A stretch of 64,000 bases of DNA from Asterias rubens. Taxonomy: Eukaryota; Echinodermata; Asteroidea; Forcipulatida; Asteriidae. A program made the position numbers and the translations under genes. Position 1 is the stretch's first letter; every line of letters begins with the position of its first letter. The notes below the pieces were generated by a model, which ran no database searches, had not been told where the DNA came from, and saw nothing but the letters and a program-made list of their open reading frames with translations. This document shows positions 36,917 through 51,100 of the stretch, piece by piece. Where the stretch lies: NCBI RefSeq assembly GCF_902459465.1, contig NC_047073.1:310001-374000 (forward strand), in the 5' to 3' direction.

Positions 36917-38019
36917 CCGCGGTCCTGTACAACTAAGACATACCATGTGCAGCGTTTTAAACCAATGAAAAGGCAGATATTTGTAGGGGGTGTTAAAATA
37001 AGAAATATAAACCAGTGCAAAGCCGACGGACTAGTGAAACGACAAGCTACTGACAAAGTAAAGGGCAAACTCTGTATACACCAAACAAGGAGAACTATGG
37101 GAGAAATATGAATAAGACAAATTGGTTTTTGTTATATTAAAGACTACATGCTGTATTTGTTCTTTGCCGAGCAATAAATTGCGTTAAGTATGTACCGTAC
37201 ATTTATTGTTGAGACAGTGGTTAAATCTAATAAACATGCTAAGCAAATAAAACATGCTTAGTAGAAATGGCTTATTCACCACTATGATGTACATGTTACC
37301 TGTTTTGCTTAGGGGCCAAATTTTATGTAAGAAGAAGGTGTCATGGTGAAAACACTGCTCCAAAGGAACCAGTTTAAAAGGTTTTAAACAAATTGACGAC
37401 CTATTGAATGATGATTTTGTGCTGATTCTGTGCTTATAGTAAGCAGAGTGAAGACATTGGTTTCTTACACCATGACACAATAAAACTTGCTCCCATTTGG
37501 TGAGTCAAGTTCCCCGTTTGTTACTGTGCTTGACATGCATTTTGACTGCATTTTGACTCAAAATGGCAGACGATGTGCACATTGTATGCACCTTGGTGTG
37601 ATGTCAGTGCAAGGGGGCATGTTGTAGCTTTCTTTTTGAAATAATCTATAAAACTGAATATGTTTGTTTTGATTTTCACACTTTTTTTCGATAATGCCTT
37701 TCATTTACATGCGAGTGGTACAGTTCTATATAAATATAGTATATAAAATGAATTCTGTGTACAACAAGATAACTTGTTTGGGGGGAAATGTATTCAAGTT
37801 GTTGGGTAATTTACAGTCAACTGAAAGTTACTTTTTACGATGACTTGAATTTTCCTTTGGAGTTTTGTGTAATTTTCAGCTTATGTATCCTGTTTTGAAA
37901 AAAAAAATAAAACAAACTAATACCAGTGTTACTGTAACAAAAATAACATTTTGTTCTATTTTGGCTGAAGGTGTCCATTTAAATGGAAACAATACAATAT
38001 AGACTCAAGATGGACTCAC

Positions 38020-38358
38020 TTAAAGGCACTGGACACTATTGATAATTCCTAACCCTCGGAATAAGTGTTGGCATAAAAACTTAATTGGTAACTAGCAATG
38101 GAGATCTGCACTAGTACATGTACATTTATAAAACATGAGAAACTGTTCCCTCTGGAGGTAACTTCTCAGTTAAATTTTAAAACTCTTTAGACCTGAAACA
38201 TTGTTTAGGAATCTTAAGCCACATCAACTTGTGCAACAAGGGTGTTTTTATCTTTCATTTTTCACTTGAAAAACTTTGATGACCAATTAAGGCAAAATTT
38301 GCACAGATTTGTTTTAAATGCGTATTTGACAATTGCCAAACGTGTCCAGTGCCTGTAA
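38020..38358. mobile_element. TTAAAGGCACTGGACAC-type hairpin element (MITE family B)
   Basis: TTAAAGGCACTGGACACTAT at the left is inverted as CGTGTCCAGTGCCTGTAA at the right. Same family as 49836-50176. Confidence 0.75.
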
Positions 38359-39111
38359 CAAAAAACTAAATACATGTTAGTTAAGAGCTGTTACACGAGT
38401 TGTAAATTGAAAGTTGTAATTTTATGGAAATAAGAGAACTAAGTTAATAATGTTTGAATTTGAGCAATAATAAATTCAAAGGAATCTTTCGTTGAAATAT
38501 CATTTGTATGTACATGTACTTTGTTGTTTGTTAGCCTATATCTCACTGTTCCGGTCGCAGCTTTCTTGTATCTCACACCCCCTTTAAGTAACCTATGATA
38601 TTGGGGGCAACCCTTATAATACAATTAGTGGGTCTAATCACGCTTTGTGTTTATCAAGTAATCACCTTTAAACATACATAGCGCCCTCACACGACAGAAT
38701 GTTTTTTACAAGCAATCTGCCCGTGGTCATGCGGTTTACAACTCCCCCCCCCCCCCCCCCAACACACACACAGGAACTTCTTAGAAAGGAAGGTGACGTC
38801 ATTACAATCTCGTCTATTATATTATGGGCAAGAATTGTTTTTGTCTTTGGGTTTACATTGTTTTTAATACCAAGACCTGTCATTTAATTAATCAACATAT
38901 ATCAGACACTAAATAAATATACTTTTTTGTGGAGAAAATGTAAGTAAAATGTAAAATAACCTAAAAATACAGAATTATTTATCACTTTGATTTTATTTAT
39001 ACCCCATTGACAAAGTTGACTAGCCCTCTTCAGAAAGTTTGACAAACGAGGGGGCAGACGATAAACTGAGCACGCACAATCAACACACTTCATAATAGAC
39101 GCTGTCCGACT
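38359..39111. other. Tie 5' flank
   Basis: Probable promoter region. Contains a long poly-C run at 38743-38760 followed by ACACACAC. No TATA box is recognised near the start codon. Confidence 0.35.
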
Positions 39112-39187
39112 ATGGCGAAATACAAAATGAACGGTGTGCTTACTTACTTCCGGGTGGTAATTTTACTTCTTTCGAGTTCTGTAAAAG
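39112..39187 (+). CDS. Tie: Tie exon 1: signal peptide
   Basis: Encodes MAKYKMNGVLTYFRVVILLL plus SSSVK, ending in phase 1 at GTAAGG. A hydrophobic core followed by small residues is a convincing signal peptide. Met6 is an alternative start. It is separated from exon 2 by a 5.1-kb intron. Confidence 0.82.
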
Positions 39188-42100
39188 GTAAGGTTATTGT
39201 CGAAAATGATTTAGTTTTCATGACAGAGTAGTTATGGTCATTGTGGTTTATTAACTATCGGTGTTTTGAGACGGTTGTTGACCGAGATACTATCTAAGTT
39301 TAAATCACAGGTTGCTATTTTCCCCTTCTTAAAAGTTTTGGCACACACACGTATATGTAGGTACACATTGGGGACCGTCCGTTTCAGAAACGAAGTTTAG
39401 TCGGGTTAGCAGCTGCACTGCAGTGGTTTGACATTTTGACTTTAGAGACCTAGACGAGACTTTTAAAAGATTCTGTTTTTTAACTTTACCCTTACACCAA
39501 TGGCAATCCGCAATGTGTATGCTAATATTACAATATTGTAATAAACACTGTTAGTGTTAGTGTTATACTAGTGTTACGTAAACTCTGTACTTTCCCAAGC
39601 CAAGGGTCCTTTCCAAGTTCTGTGAAAAACCTACTAATAAAGGTCAATCACTCGGGTAGGATTCAAACCCATGACCTTTGCATTGCTAGAGGCAGCACAA
39701 ATGTCTTACCACTCTATAGATGATGCCAAGCTTGAGGCAGTTTGAATTTGCGGGTACAGCAGTTCACGCTGCTAAGGATTTCACCATGCGAACGGCCTCT
39801 AGAAAATTTGACAGTAGGACATCAGTTGTAGGTTGTTTACAAAATAATACAACTGTCTTGTTGTGTGACTCCATCTGCTTACAATACACATATACAGGAA
39901 CCACCAGCAATTTAGCATGCTCTTGCCATGCAGGGCCATGAAATAGAAATTAACTGAACTTTATTTTCAAATCCAAACATAATGGAGGTGTACATGAAAT
40001 GCATACAGCAAGCTTGGCAATTCTGCTGGAACTACTAAAAAGTCTGGCTTTCACTTCAGGGACTAATTTCATAAATCTGTTACAGAAAATACAATACTTT
40101 TTCTGCTTAGACAGATTTTTTATACATTACGACTTTGTGCTCATAGTCTTTATGAACCTGAAAATCTGAGAAGTTCTTTGAACACAAGAAGCATGGACTA
40201 AGATTTGAAACCAAAACTTAAGGCCGTCAAGATTCTTAGAATGAAACTGGAAAAAGATAAAACAGAACCCAAGACTGAAGCTGCCGTTTAGAGCATATTA
40301 TGTTTCCAAAGACTAATTGTTTCATATTTTTATAATAATAATAAAAAAATATCATAATCAACTCATAGAAAGCAGTTAAAACTGGTTTTCATTGTGATGT
40401 GTATTACTATACCCAGGCATGCAACTTCAAAAAATGCCTACTAATACTTGTGTGAAACTGTGTAGCTTTTCACTTGTCTTTCTAGGCCACTAATGTTGAG
40501 CTACAAGCCCTACGCTCTTGTGGATTTTCCCCTTTTATTTTATAATAGCATCAACCAGGGGAGACACTGATAACTGCAGGCTGGATTTGATTCCATTGTT
40601 TTTGGTTAAATACAAAAAAAAATCTGTCTGTTCAATTTGAGACATTTTTACTAATTGAGAAATCTTAAGAAGTTAAAAGAAAACTAAATTGGCACTCTAT
40701 CAAGTAGTGTTTTTACTTGACAAACTGAAACCCAAAAAATCTATGAACTTTTGCAATCAGCCAACTCCGCCACTAAACAGCAAAGTTGAATCAGTGTTTG
40801 TACAGGCTGTACAGATTGATCTCAGGCCAACTTTCCTTCCTGTCGTAAACACAGAATGGCATTGTAATCTGGAAAGAACCAACAACAACTTCCTCCACAA
40901 ATGTTCTTACTCACTGAGGTTTCCTTTTTGGCCTTGCTATCATTTGCGAGGGGTGTACATGCTTGGTGGGTGTCACCATAGAGGAAGGACAGAGTGTCAC
41001 CCTCAATGTTATATTGGTAGTTTTTACTATTACTGATCTGAATATAAGATAATACTTTATCAGGAAGCAGCAGCCAGCCAGACTTTGAGGTGGGGGGGGG
41101 GTAGGCACAAGTGAGGACATCTATGGAAATATCATGGTTTTTCTTTTGCCAATTTAAGTTTGATGTCTTTGTGATGCCATGTTTTTAGACTGATGTTGTC
41201 CGTCTTATGTTCTTAAGAGACTCTCTATGATTCAAAATTATATTTAGAATTAAAAAATAAGGGGCATCAAGGCAATGACCAGGTGCATTGAGGTACGCCT
41301 CTGTTACTGTCATGAACTCTCAGGTCTTAGACTAAATGCCCCACATAAAAATATAAGTGAAAATATAATAAATTATTTCACAATATTATTCTTGTTCTTT
41401 GGTGGATTTCACAAAGAGTTGAGACTAGTCTTATCTCGAGTTAAAACGAGTTTCTCATAGGACTACCCATGCGTTTTTTTTATCTCCAAGTCCTAGGAAC
41501 TCTTTGTAATATCAGATACTTATCTTATAGATCTGTTTATGAAGGGCATCCTTATTGTTTCCTGCACTATCTGTATATTACCAAGTTTGTATGCTTCATT
41601 ATTGAAAGGGAAGGGGCACTAAGACAATTAATTGTACATTTCTACTGAACAATTTCAAGGGCACAAGGGGGCATAAAGGCAAGTATCAGGTCTGTATTTC
41701 TGCTAAACAGGACATCACAGAAACAAGACACTAACAAAGCACTTGCGCTTTTCTCTGTCTAGCTAGTAATAGGAAACTTGCTGGTGAGCACGTGAGAAGA
41801 GAGAGCAATTTGATGTGCTATCAGTTAGTGTTGTAGCCATGATGTGCAGTGCCGGGCAGGTCTACCCAGAACTAACATCGCCCAGCACTCTGTGCAAAAT
41901 ATACTAAGGTGCTGCCCAGCACAGATTTTCCCCAGATTACACTTCAGCAATCTCCCTAACGTTATCTAAACATGAATAATTTTGTTGAACCGTTTACCTG
42001 ACTCAATTGGATTCAGAGCCCAACATGGCCAAAATTAGTCTAGCTGCTGCTACCAGTCTTCATGTAGACCTACAAGGGCACTACCTAACAAAACGAAAGG

Positions 42101-45100
42101 CTAGAGTGTCACTTGGGCAAATTGGAACGAAAGGGACAAGTGCTAAGTACAGAGGTCATACAGACATTATAACTGTTGTAGCTAGTTAACATTACAGTGA
42201 ATGTGGCATGGTTGGCTTGTGCATAAAGCGCTCACTTCGCACCAAGGTGCCCCGGTTTGATACCCGGCCAGGGCCATATGTGAGTTGAGTTGCGCGTTGG
42301 TTCTCTGCTGTGCTATAAGGGTTTTCCAGACCATCCAGTTTTCCTCCCTCAGGAAAAATCAAACACTTTCGATCTTTGGCTTTCGATCCTATTAGTCATT
42401 ATGGGTTAATATGGCTGGCAGCCAAAGGCGCCCTTGAATGCCAGCTTCTCAAACACTTTGTAGCCGCATCCTTCGCAATTCAGCTCTTAGCTGAGAGTAA
42501 GGATGATAAGCCCCCCAAATTATTAAATACTTAGTTGCATTAATTTGATCTTGTGCCCATGGTACACACTGGTAGAATTTATTTTTATTTTTATAGAGAT
42601 AATATTAATAATATCATTTGTTTGTTTACCCTTACACCAATAGGCCTAGTATCTCATTACTAGAAAAACAAACTTCATCAGTTTTCAAACTGGATGGAGC
42701 CAGATTTCGAGCAATATTGTGATTTGAGCAACTTCGGTCATGAAAGGTCACATTTCTGCAATTTCATTGTACAATTTTATTGGTTTGTGTAGGCTGTATG
42801 TATCTTCGCACCAGCAAAAAAGATTTGGTTGAATCATAGAGCTATATAAAGCTCTATTGGTTTTTAAAATACAATTATTACATCTATTGATCTAAATTGT
42901 TGTGATTCCATTATCTGCTGCTAATTAAACAATTTGACTTTGCCTCCCTTCACTGGGCAATCTGAGTAAGTAGTGGTTGATAGAACATCAGATTGGCTCA
43001 GCAGTTGATTTCTCTGTCTTTCACCTTTGTGAAATCCGGTTCGTATCCCACCTCGGACCAGAGCCTTAGCGTGTAGACTGGGTTTTCAGTTCCTACCTGA
43101 TCGCGTGCGTTTTACAAGAAAATCTTTAACTAAACATTTCTTGTCATTTCCTCACCTTCCTGTTATTGACTCTTGTGCTGTTGGGTGTGTAAGTAAATAA
43201 AGAAATAACTAGTTTTGCTCAGCCATTAATACTAATGATGTACCCAGTCATGTCAGTATGCACCTCATAATTTGGCAAACAAACTATAATTGAATTCTAA
43301 GCCTACAACCTGCACCAGTGACTAATTATGGTACATGTATTTTATCCTTCATTGATGCTGTAATAGACCGATCCAGAAGGCTCCGCCCACGACGCACGTG
43401 TGAACAAGAACTAGTGGGGTTCTCCAATGCCTTTCTGCACAACTTTATCGCGCGCGCCAAGATACGCGCTCGCATGTCGGACCTTATTTGTCGGATCTTC
43501 GTTGCGTTGTGATTGGTCAATACGCAATGGGTCGGAGCTTAATGGATCGGTCCATTTTGTTTCATTCAAAGAGCAAATTCTAAAATGAACAACAGGACAA
43601 ACATGTTTTTGCCAGTTAATGTACAGCATTGTATTTTGAAGCGTAAATCCAAACCCAACCCTCTAGTTTTCAATAACAAAACAAAAGGCACACCTTGTAT
43701 AAAATTTTATCAATCTTAATGATCAAGTTGTATGAATAGACTAGTATAAAGTTTCAAGGGTGTTACTTTGACTTAGAAGACCTGACCTTTGAACCTTTCA
43801 CGGGGTAAAAGTACAAGCTGCCACTTTCTCAATCTTAGATAAACATTGGTGTGACATACATCTTAAAGGAAAAATAGGCTATAGAATTGGTTTTTGCCAA
43901 CAAAACAGTTGCTGGCAGAAGCACTTATCAAAACCCATTACATAAACTGACAAACCTGTCAAAGTTTGAGATCGATCGACCTTCTGGGTCACAAGAAAAA
44001 TAATGAAAACCTACACATTTTGCATGACTTTGATTCATGTTTAAAATGAATAAAATGCTCACTAAGCGATAAACTCGAAACTGGAAGACAGTTTCATTTA
44101 CCTCTCATCAAATATGAGATATCAGACAGAAATATTTCAAGGGATGTTTTCTTTTATCATCATCATTAGACCGTGTAAGTTCTATATAAATCTGTGATCT
44201 TAGACAAGTTTTTTTTTGTTACGATTCTGTAATGTTCCTTCAGTAGTGGTTTCTTATACTTGTACAATACATTTTACCTGACACATTTTTCTTTTCTTGC
44301 TTTTATTTTCAGCTGGACTTGTGGACTTCACATGCTTTAACAGATTCCCAGTGCTTTTAAGTTCTGCAAATAATGATCAATTTATTGGTGGCTACAAAGG
44401 GAACGAGGTAGTTAATGCTGATGTTACATTTGGAAGGACAATTAGAACAGGCACTGGTGGCGACCTACCACAATCATCATGTGCCTGTGCATATGTTCAG
44501 CAATATTTAAAGTACACAAGACAATATATGAAATGTCCAAGTGGCAGCTGCTCATGTGCTGATAGTCTTGGTGGTACTACAGATTGTCTTTATAGAATCG
44601 GTGCTTTCTACTGTGAGATACAAGTTGGGACAACAACTGAAATGATAACAACAATAACTCTGAATGCGGAGGGTAAGTATGTGACAATTGTCAAAATTTG
44701 CATAGTATTTTACAGGCCTGGAATTTCATCTTTGAAAAAGCAATTTGCCATTTTCATTTTGCAAGGGGCACTTCTATTTGAAAATCTTAAAGTCAATGGG
44801 AAACTTTAAATGAGGCATACCAGCATACCAGCAATTGAACCATATTGTTTATCAATTGCTGCAATTACAATAGACCTAAACTGGTTCATCAGTCATTGTT
44901 TTCACTAAAACTTGACTTCTGAAAACACTCAAATTTTTCACATGTAGGTTGCAGCTTGTATGGTGTGTTTGTTTAAAAACCAAGGGATGAGATTATAAAT
45001 TTTTACTCTTTAAAAAAAACAAACTTATAAGACTCGCTATAGTTCCTCATTCCATAAATATCTCATGCTGTGAAATTATGATCCCACACCAACAATTGAA

Positions 45101-48100
45101 CCAATATCAGAGACACACCATACATTCAACGCTGACCCTGGCATTCTTGTTAACACTTATTGAGATCTTGTTTCATTTCCTGAGTCGTTATAAACAGGAA
45201 TCCAATCCCCAATCAATTTCTTTAATAAAAAAGAAAGCACAGGTCTTAGTACTAAATCATAGAACAATACACTTTTAAAACACGAAATGTTAACTTAAAC
45301 AAACGTTTTGGTTTCATTTTAGAAAGTAGATTTCATCAAACCAAAAACATATAGGTCCTATATCCGGGATGTGTCCGGTTTTCCTGTGGAATTTTGTTTT
45401 CAGATTTGTAAATAGGAATTCTGGTCTGATGGTTTATGAGTCAGTTTCTGGATCAATTTCACAGTGAGTTGGTGAACTTGCCAATTCAGCAATCATCAGA
45501 AATCACATCATTGCGACCCTTCCATGGCAAGAAAACAACCCTAAAAATATGACATCTTGAGAAAACAATTGCAGAGATTTTAGCTGTTTGGCCATAAAAC
45601 GAGATGATATGACATACTCAAATCCATTTGTACATGTAGTATGCCTTTGAAACTTGAAAATGGAAAAAATGACATAAATTTACCCATGAATGTGATCTAT
45701 TAAGATTAAGAAAACAAAACATTTTTGGGTTAGGTTGTTTTGCCATAGTAGGGCCGATTGGCTCATGCATACTGACATCAACCATCGAGCCACTCAACTA
45801 AGGGTCCCCCATAGTGGCCGATTGGCTCATGCATACTGACATCAACCATCGAGCCACTCAACTAAGGGTGCGTTCGTTTAGCTTCCCTGGGTCGACCCGG
45901 TGTGTGGCAGTGTTTTTTTTCCAGGACGAACGTAGGTAATTATCTGCACACGTTCGTCCTGGAAAAAGAAAACGCCACACACCGGGGTTGACCCGGGGAA
46001 GCTAATCGAACGCACCCTAAGGAGGCCTCAGGATTGTTTTGAAATTGATAAAAAAAATGTCTGTTCATATTGTTGAATTTGCATCGGGGATAAAGAATTA
46101 ATTTGGTTTTACCCTCACACCGATGTGTGTTAGCACTGTATACTCGTAACTTGCCCCGAGTTCTGTGGTACCTGCTGCTAAAATATAGTATTCAAACTGC
46201 CTCTAGCTACTGGGAAATCTCTGTGGTCTAGATGTAAGACACTGCTCTAGAATTACAAAGGTGGTGGGTTTGAATCCCACCTGATGCCTTTTCACACCAA
46301 TGTTTATTTGTTTGTTTCACCTGCCTAGCTACCATTGTACCTGAGCGACAGACAATCACAGTTAACTTAGGAGAACCTGTCACGTTTAGCCTAAGCTTCC
46401 CATCAGGAGATATCTCAACGCTGCGATGGAGACGGTCAACAGATTTCATACACGCTTGGGACGATAACCCATCTCCCTCTATCAGTGCAGTGACAGAAGA
46501 GGATGCTGGAGTTTATGAATGCCATGAAGGTGGTAAAAGGGGTGAAGGAGTCCATGCTATTCTACGGCTTATTGTTAGAGGTGGGTTTGTTATATTTCAA
46601 TTTTCTCAGTAAAATTTGAACTAAAGTGATGGTCCTCTTTACTGTTTATGTGAAAACTCATTCTTATTAAAGAATGAATCTTAATTTCATATTTCTCGTA
46701 ATCAATTCCTTATATGTATATATGCAAATGTAAAACCTCTTTTGACAAAATCAAAACACATTTTGCTTTTCATGTATCTAATTTCAGATCATGACATTTG
46801 TTGGTTGAGCACTGAGACACTCTTGTGTTGAAACGCCTTTTGATTTTGCTTGGTCACATTTATACTTGTTCAGTACATTGTTTTGTTTCTAGGATGTGCA
46901 AGTGGTCGTTGGGGGCCAAGCTGCTGGTCTGTTTGCCCAGTTTGTTACAATGGCGGTATGTGTGACACTGAATCAGGTCAGTGCATATGTGCACCAGGCT
47001 TTCATGGATCATATTGTCATATTGGTAAGTACAACCTATCTAGGCCCAATTGCATGGGGCTCTGCATCGCTGAATTCTGCGCTTACGATCAGCTTTCTCT
47101 GCTAAATTTTTAATCAAATATGTAATCAAATAATGCCTAGTAAAGAAGAGTTTACACATGCTCAAGCAAAAACACCCTGCTAACCTGTGAAATACGCTTG
47201 GCGTAAGCGAGTAATTCCCGTTTTTCGTAAGTGCCAATTCTTTGCCTACTCTAAACAGAGCCATGAAATTGAGTCCTGCATCTCAGTATTGTAGCTGTGC
47301 ATTGTATTCATGGCCAACTGAGTTAAATTGAGTCCTGCATCTCAGTATTGTAGCTGTGCATTGTATTCATGGCCAACTGAGTTAAATTGAGTCCTGCATC
47401 TCAGTATTGTAGCTGTGCATTGTATTCATGGCCAACTGAGTTAAATTGAGTCCTGCATCTCAGTATTGTAGCTGTGCATTGTATTCATGGCCAACTGAGT
47501 TAAATTGAGTCCTGCATCTCAGTATTGTAGCTGTGCATTGTATTCATGGCCAAATGAGTTAAATTGAGTCCTGCATCTCAGTATTGTAGCTGTGCATTGT
47601 ATTCATGGCCAACTGAGTTAAATTGAGTCCTGCATCTCAGTATTGTAGCTGTGCATTGTATTCATGGCCAACTGAGTTAAATTTTGGAAAAACAATGAAT
47701 GGTGAATAAATTCCAACTATTGAACAAACTGTGCAGTTGGTAGAGCTTCATTAACCAGAGGACCTTGGGTCAAGTCCTCCTCATTTTTCTTTCTTCAATC
47801 CGACTCATTAACAAAATTACCAAGTCAGTTTGGCTTGTGGTTCATGACTTAATATTTCAGTATTTTAAGCCCAAGGTTTGCTTGTTGGCTTCTTTTCAGA
47901 GTTTAGTCTTGCCCATTGCTTTTGAATATTTTTTGCATTGTGCTTGTAGATAGTGATTTGATGCCTTTTAGGAAATCTTCAGGCTTGGTTTGCTGTAAAC
48001 TTGAATTTCTGTATCTAAAAAAGTAACATAAAATGAACAACTGTTTGTTTACTTTACAGCTGCTGGAAGTAATAGATGGGGGCTTAATGCAACCAGTTTA

Positions 48101-51100
48101 TGTAGTAGTCGAGAAGATCGCCATGGACACGTCTGCAGGGGAAACCTCCTCTGCCTTCAAGATCCATTTGGCTGCGCTTGTGCCGCAGGATTCAAGGGAA
48201 TTGACTGCACAGATAGTAAGATGGATTTTATCTTTAACTGTGTGGATATAAGAGAATATTAAGTGTTGCAAAAATAAATGTTGACATGCAAACTTCTTGT
48301 GCCGGCTCATTATACAGGGTACTTTGTTTATAAATTCTTTCTGTGTTCAAAATTATGTGTATTTTGTTGTTTGAAAGACACTTGACCCTTAAAGATTATA
48401 GGATCAGATACATTTTAAAACTTCAAAAACCTGTAGTTAACTGCAGTCCAATGCTGACACGCTACTTGTAATACCATTAATGTGCATGTACATAATACCT
48501 TCACATGTCCAAAGTACCAAAAGAAGAAAACAATGGGGCCCAATTTCATAAAGCTGTTATATGCAGAAAATTCTGCTAAGCAAGTTTCTTAGCTAAGCAA
48601 GAAATTACTGGGGTGCCGGTCACAGCAATTGTACACATGTAACTGTAAGGTGTTCTTGCTGGTAACCAATTTTTCATGAGCAAAGGTTTGTTGTGCTTAG
48701 CAAGTTTTGTGCTTACAGGTTTTGTTATGCATTTGTGCCAGGTCTCAGAACCTGGGGTCGATTTCACAAAGAAGAGTCCTAACTTAATAGGACCAGTCCT
48801 ATGAGTTAGAACCAGTAACTCGTCATCCTAACTTGAGATTAGACTAGTCTTTACTCTTTGTAAAAATCCAGCCCTATCATAGAAGGGGAGGGTGCAGATG
48901 GACGATTTCTGAAAACAGGGATGACACTTCCAATTCTTTGAGTGCTCCTCTTGCAATGTGGACATAGGCACATTGTATGTTTCCTTAACATTGTAAAAAA
49001 AATGGACAATTCTACTCGAAAATGTGTGAGTCACTATGAAAAGGTCAGGCATTACTCTCATTAACTTTGAATGATTATGTACTTGCATCTAGGCTGTCCA
49101 CCAAACACATTCGGGTCATACTGCAGCCAGACATGCCACTGTGCCACTGGCATTGCTTGCCTTACGGACACCGGTGAATGTAATGATTCATCGTGCAATG
49201 CAGACTTCTGTCCACAACAATGTGCAATAGGATGGAAGGGAAGCAACTGTCAAGGTAAAACCACAGGCATACCCGATTTAAATGACAATGCAAAAATCAG
49301 ACATCAAAACGAAAAAGTTTTTTTTTAAATATTGTCGTTAAGCCTGGACGATATCAACAATTTTGACTGGCGATAAATTGTTGGGTAAATATTGTCGATA
49401 TGAAGATATATCGCCAAGATTTTTAAAATTGAAAGTTCCAAAAGAATGAGATAATGGCTCAAATGAATGCAGAAAAACAGTTTCACTGCAGGGAGGAAAT
49501 CACTTTAATGAGCCAAACAAACAAAACATGATTGAAAACAAAAAATTAATCCTTTGTTTTTTTAATATCAATATGCTGATAATCAAAGTGAATTATTATT
49601 TGTTCACACAGTTTTGTATTTTTGTTTGTGTGGTTTTGTTTGTTTAGTACCAATGCCATGCCCAGTTGGTTTCTATGGTGAAATCTGTGCACAAGTATGT
49701 AATTGCTTTGGCAACGAACAATGTGATGATGCTACAGGAGAATGTGCAAATGGTTGCCAAGAGGGCTTCATTGGGTTAACTTGTGTTGAAGGTAAATCTT
49801 TTAAATTCTTCCTTGTAGTCATGTTTCCTGTATAGTTAAAGACACTAAACACTATTGGTAATTGTTAAAGACCAGTCTTCTCACTTGGTGTATCTCAACA
49901 TGCATAAAGTAACAAACCTGTGAAATGAGCTCAATTGGTTGTCGAAGTTGGGAGATAATAATGATAGAAAAACGACTCTTGCCAAAAGGAGTTGAATGTT
50001 TTCAGATGCTTGATTTCGAGACCTAAAAATGTAATTCTGAGGTCTCGAAATCAAATTTGTGGAAAATTTATTCTTTCTCGAAAACTCTGTTACTACAGAG
50101 GGAGCCGTTTCTCACAATGTGTTATACTATCAACCTCTCCCCATTACTCGTTACCAATAGTGTCCACTGCCTTTAATAATAACAATGACTGACTCTACAC
50201 TGAATCCTCTGAATCCATAATAATAGGCCCAACTCTCACATATTTAAGAGATGTTAAATTTGCATTGGGGATAAAGAATATTAATTTTGGTTTTTACCCA
50301 TACACCGATGTGTGTGAGCACTGTATACTCAGTACTTTCCCGAGTCCTGTGAAAAAAAATATTAAAAAAAATATCACAGGCATGTTACTCGGGTGGGATT
50401 CGAACCCACGACCCTTGCCATTCTAGAGCAGTGTCTTACCAACTAGACTACCGAGGTTGCCCGGTAGCTAGAGGCAGTTCAAATCCTATGTTTTGGCAGC
50501 GGGTACCGTTAAATTAATATTCTTTATCCCCGATGCAAATTTAACATCTCTTATATCGTTGCGGTACCCGCTGCCAAAACATAGGATTCTAACTGCCTCT
50601 AGCTACTGGGCAACCTCGGTAGTCTAGTTGGTAAGACACTGCTCTAGAATTGCAAGGGTCGTGGGTTCGAATCCCACCCGAGTAACATGCCTGTGATATT
50701 TGTTCACAGGACTCGGTAAAGTACTGAGTATACAGTGCTAACACACATCGGTGTATGGGTAAAAACCAAAATTAATATTCTCACATATTTATTCAGTCTC
50801 CTGACGATGACTAGAGCAAGCTAGTTGAAACGTTGAGTCTCATTTGTATCAGTTTTATTACGGTAGTCGTTGTTTACTATAAGTTTTTACTCTTTTATCA
50901 TTCAACTTTTTGACATTAACTTTTAAATTGTCCCTGTGAGATTTTTTGTGGTGCACTTAAAACTACAAATGCTTAGATTAGATTAGACCAATTAAGAACT
51001 CACTTCGCGGTAGTGAAGTAATCATGATTCACTATTAGTATACTATAAGCTAAAGTAGTAGTTGCATCCAATTTTCGACCTTACGCCCAGGTAGTAGTTA

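Larger units (their letters stand above)
35574..37920 (+). other. MED26: MED26 3' untranslated region and flank
   Basis: No other gene seen. AATAAA occurs at 37173, 37479 and 37906; the last, followed by a change in sequence character, may be the main 3' end, giving a long 3' UTR. The stretch holds an imperfect hairpin (36589-36715) and short CACTATCACACGGC repeats (36838-36916). A fragment near 36290-36400 matches a piece of the SINE-associated sequence near 60200. Confidence 0.4.
39188..44312. other. Tie: Tie intron 1 (5.1 kb)
   Basis: No exon recognised. Holds several SINEs and MITEs listed separately. The intron is phase 1, so an undetected phase 1-1 exon cannot be excluded from sequence alone. 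Confidence 0.6.

Noticed and set aside
43318..43520. Mirrored open frames on both strands at 43.4 kb
   Set aside because: They follow from the near-palindromic MITE.
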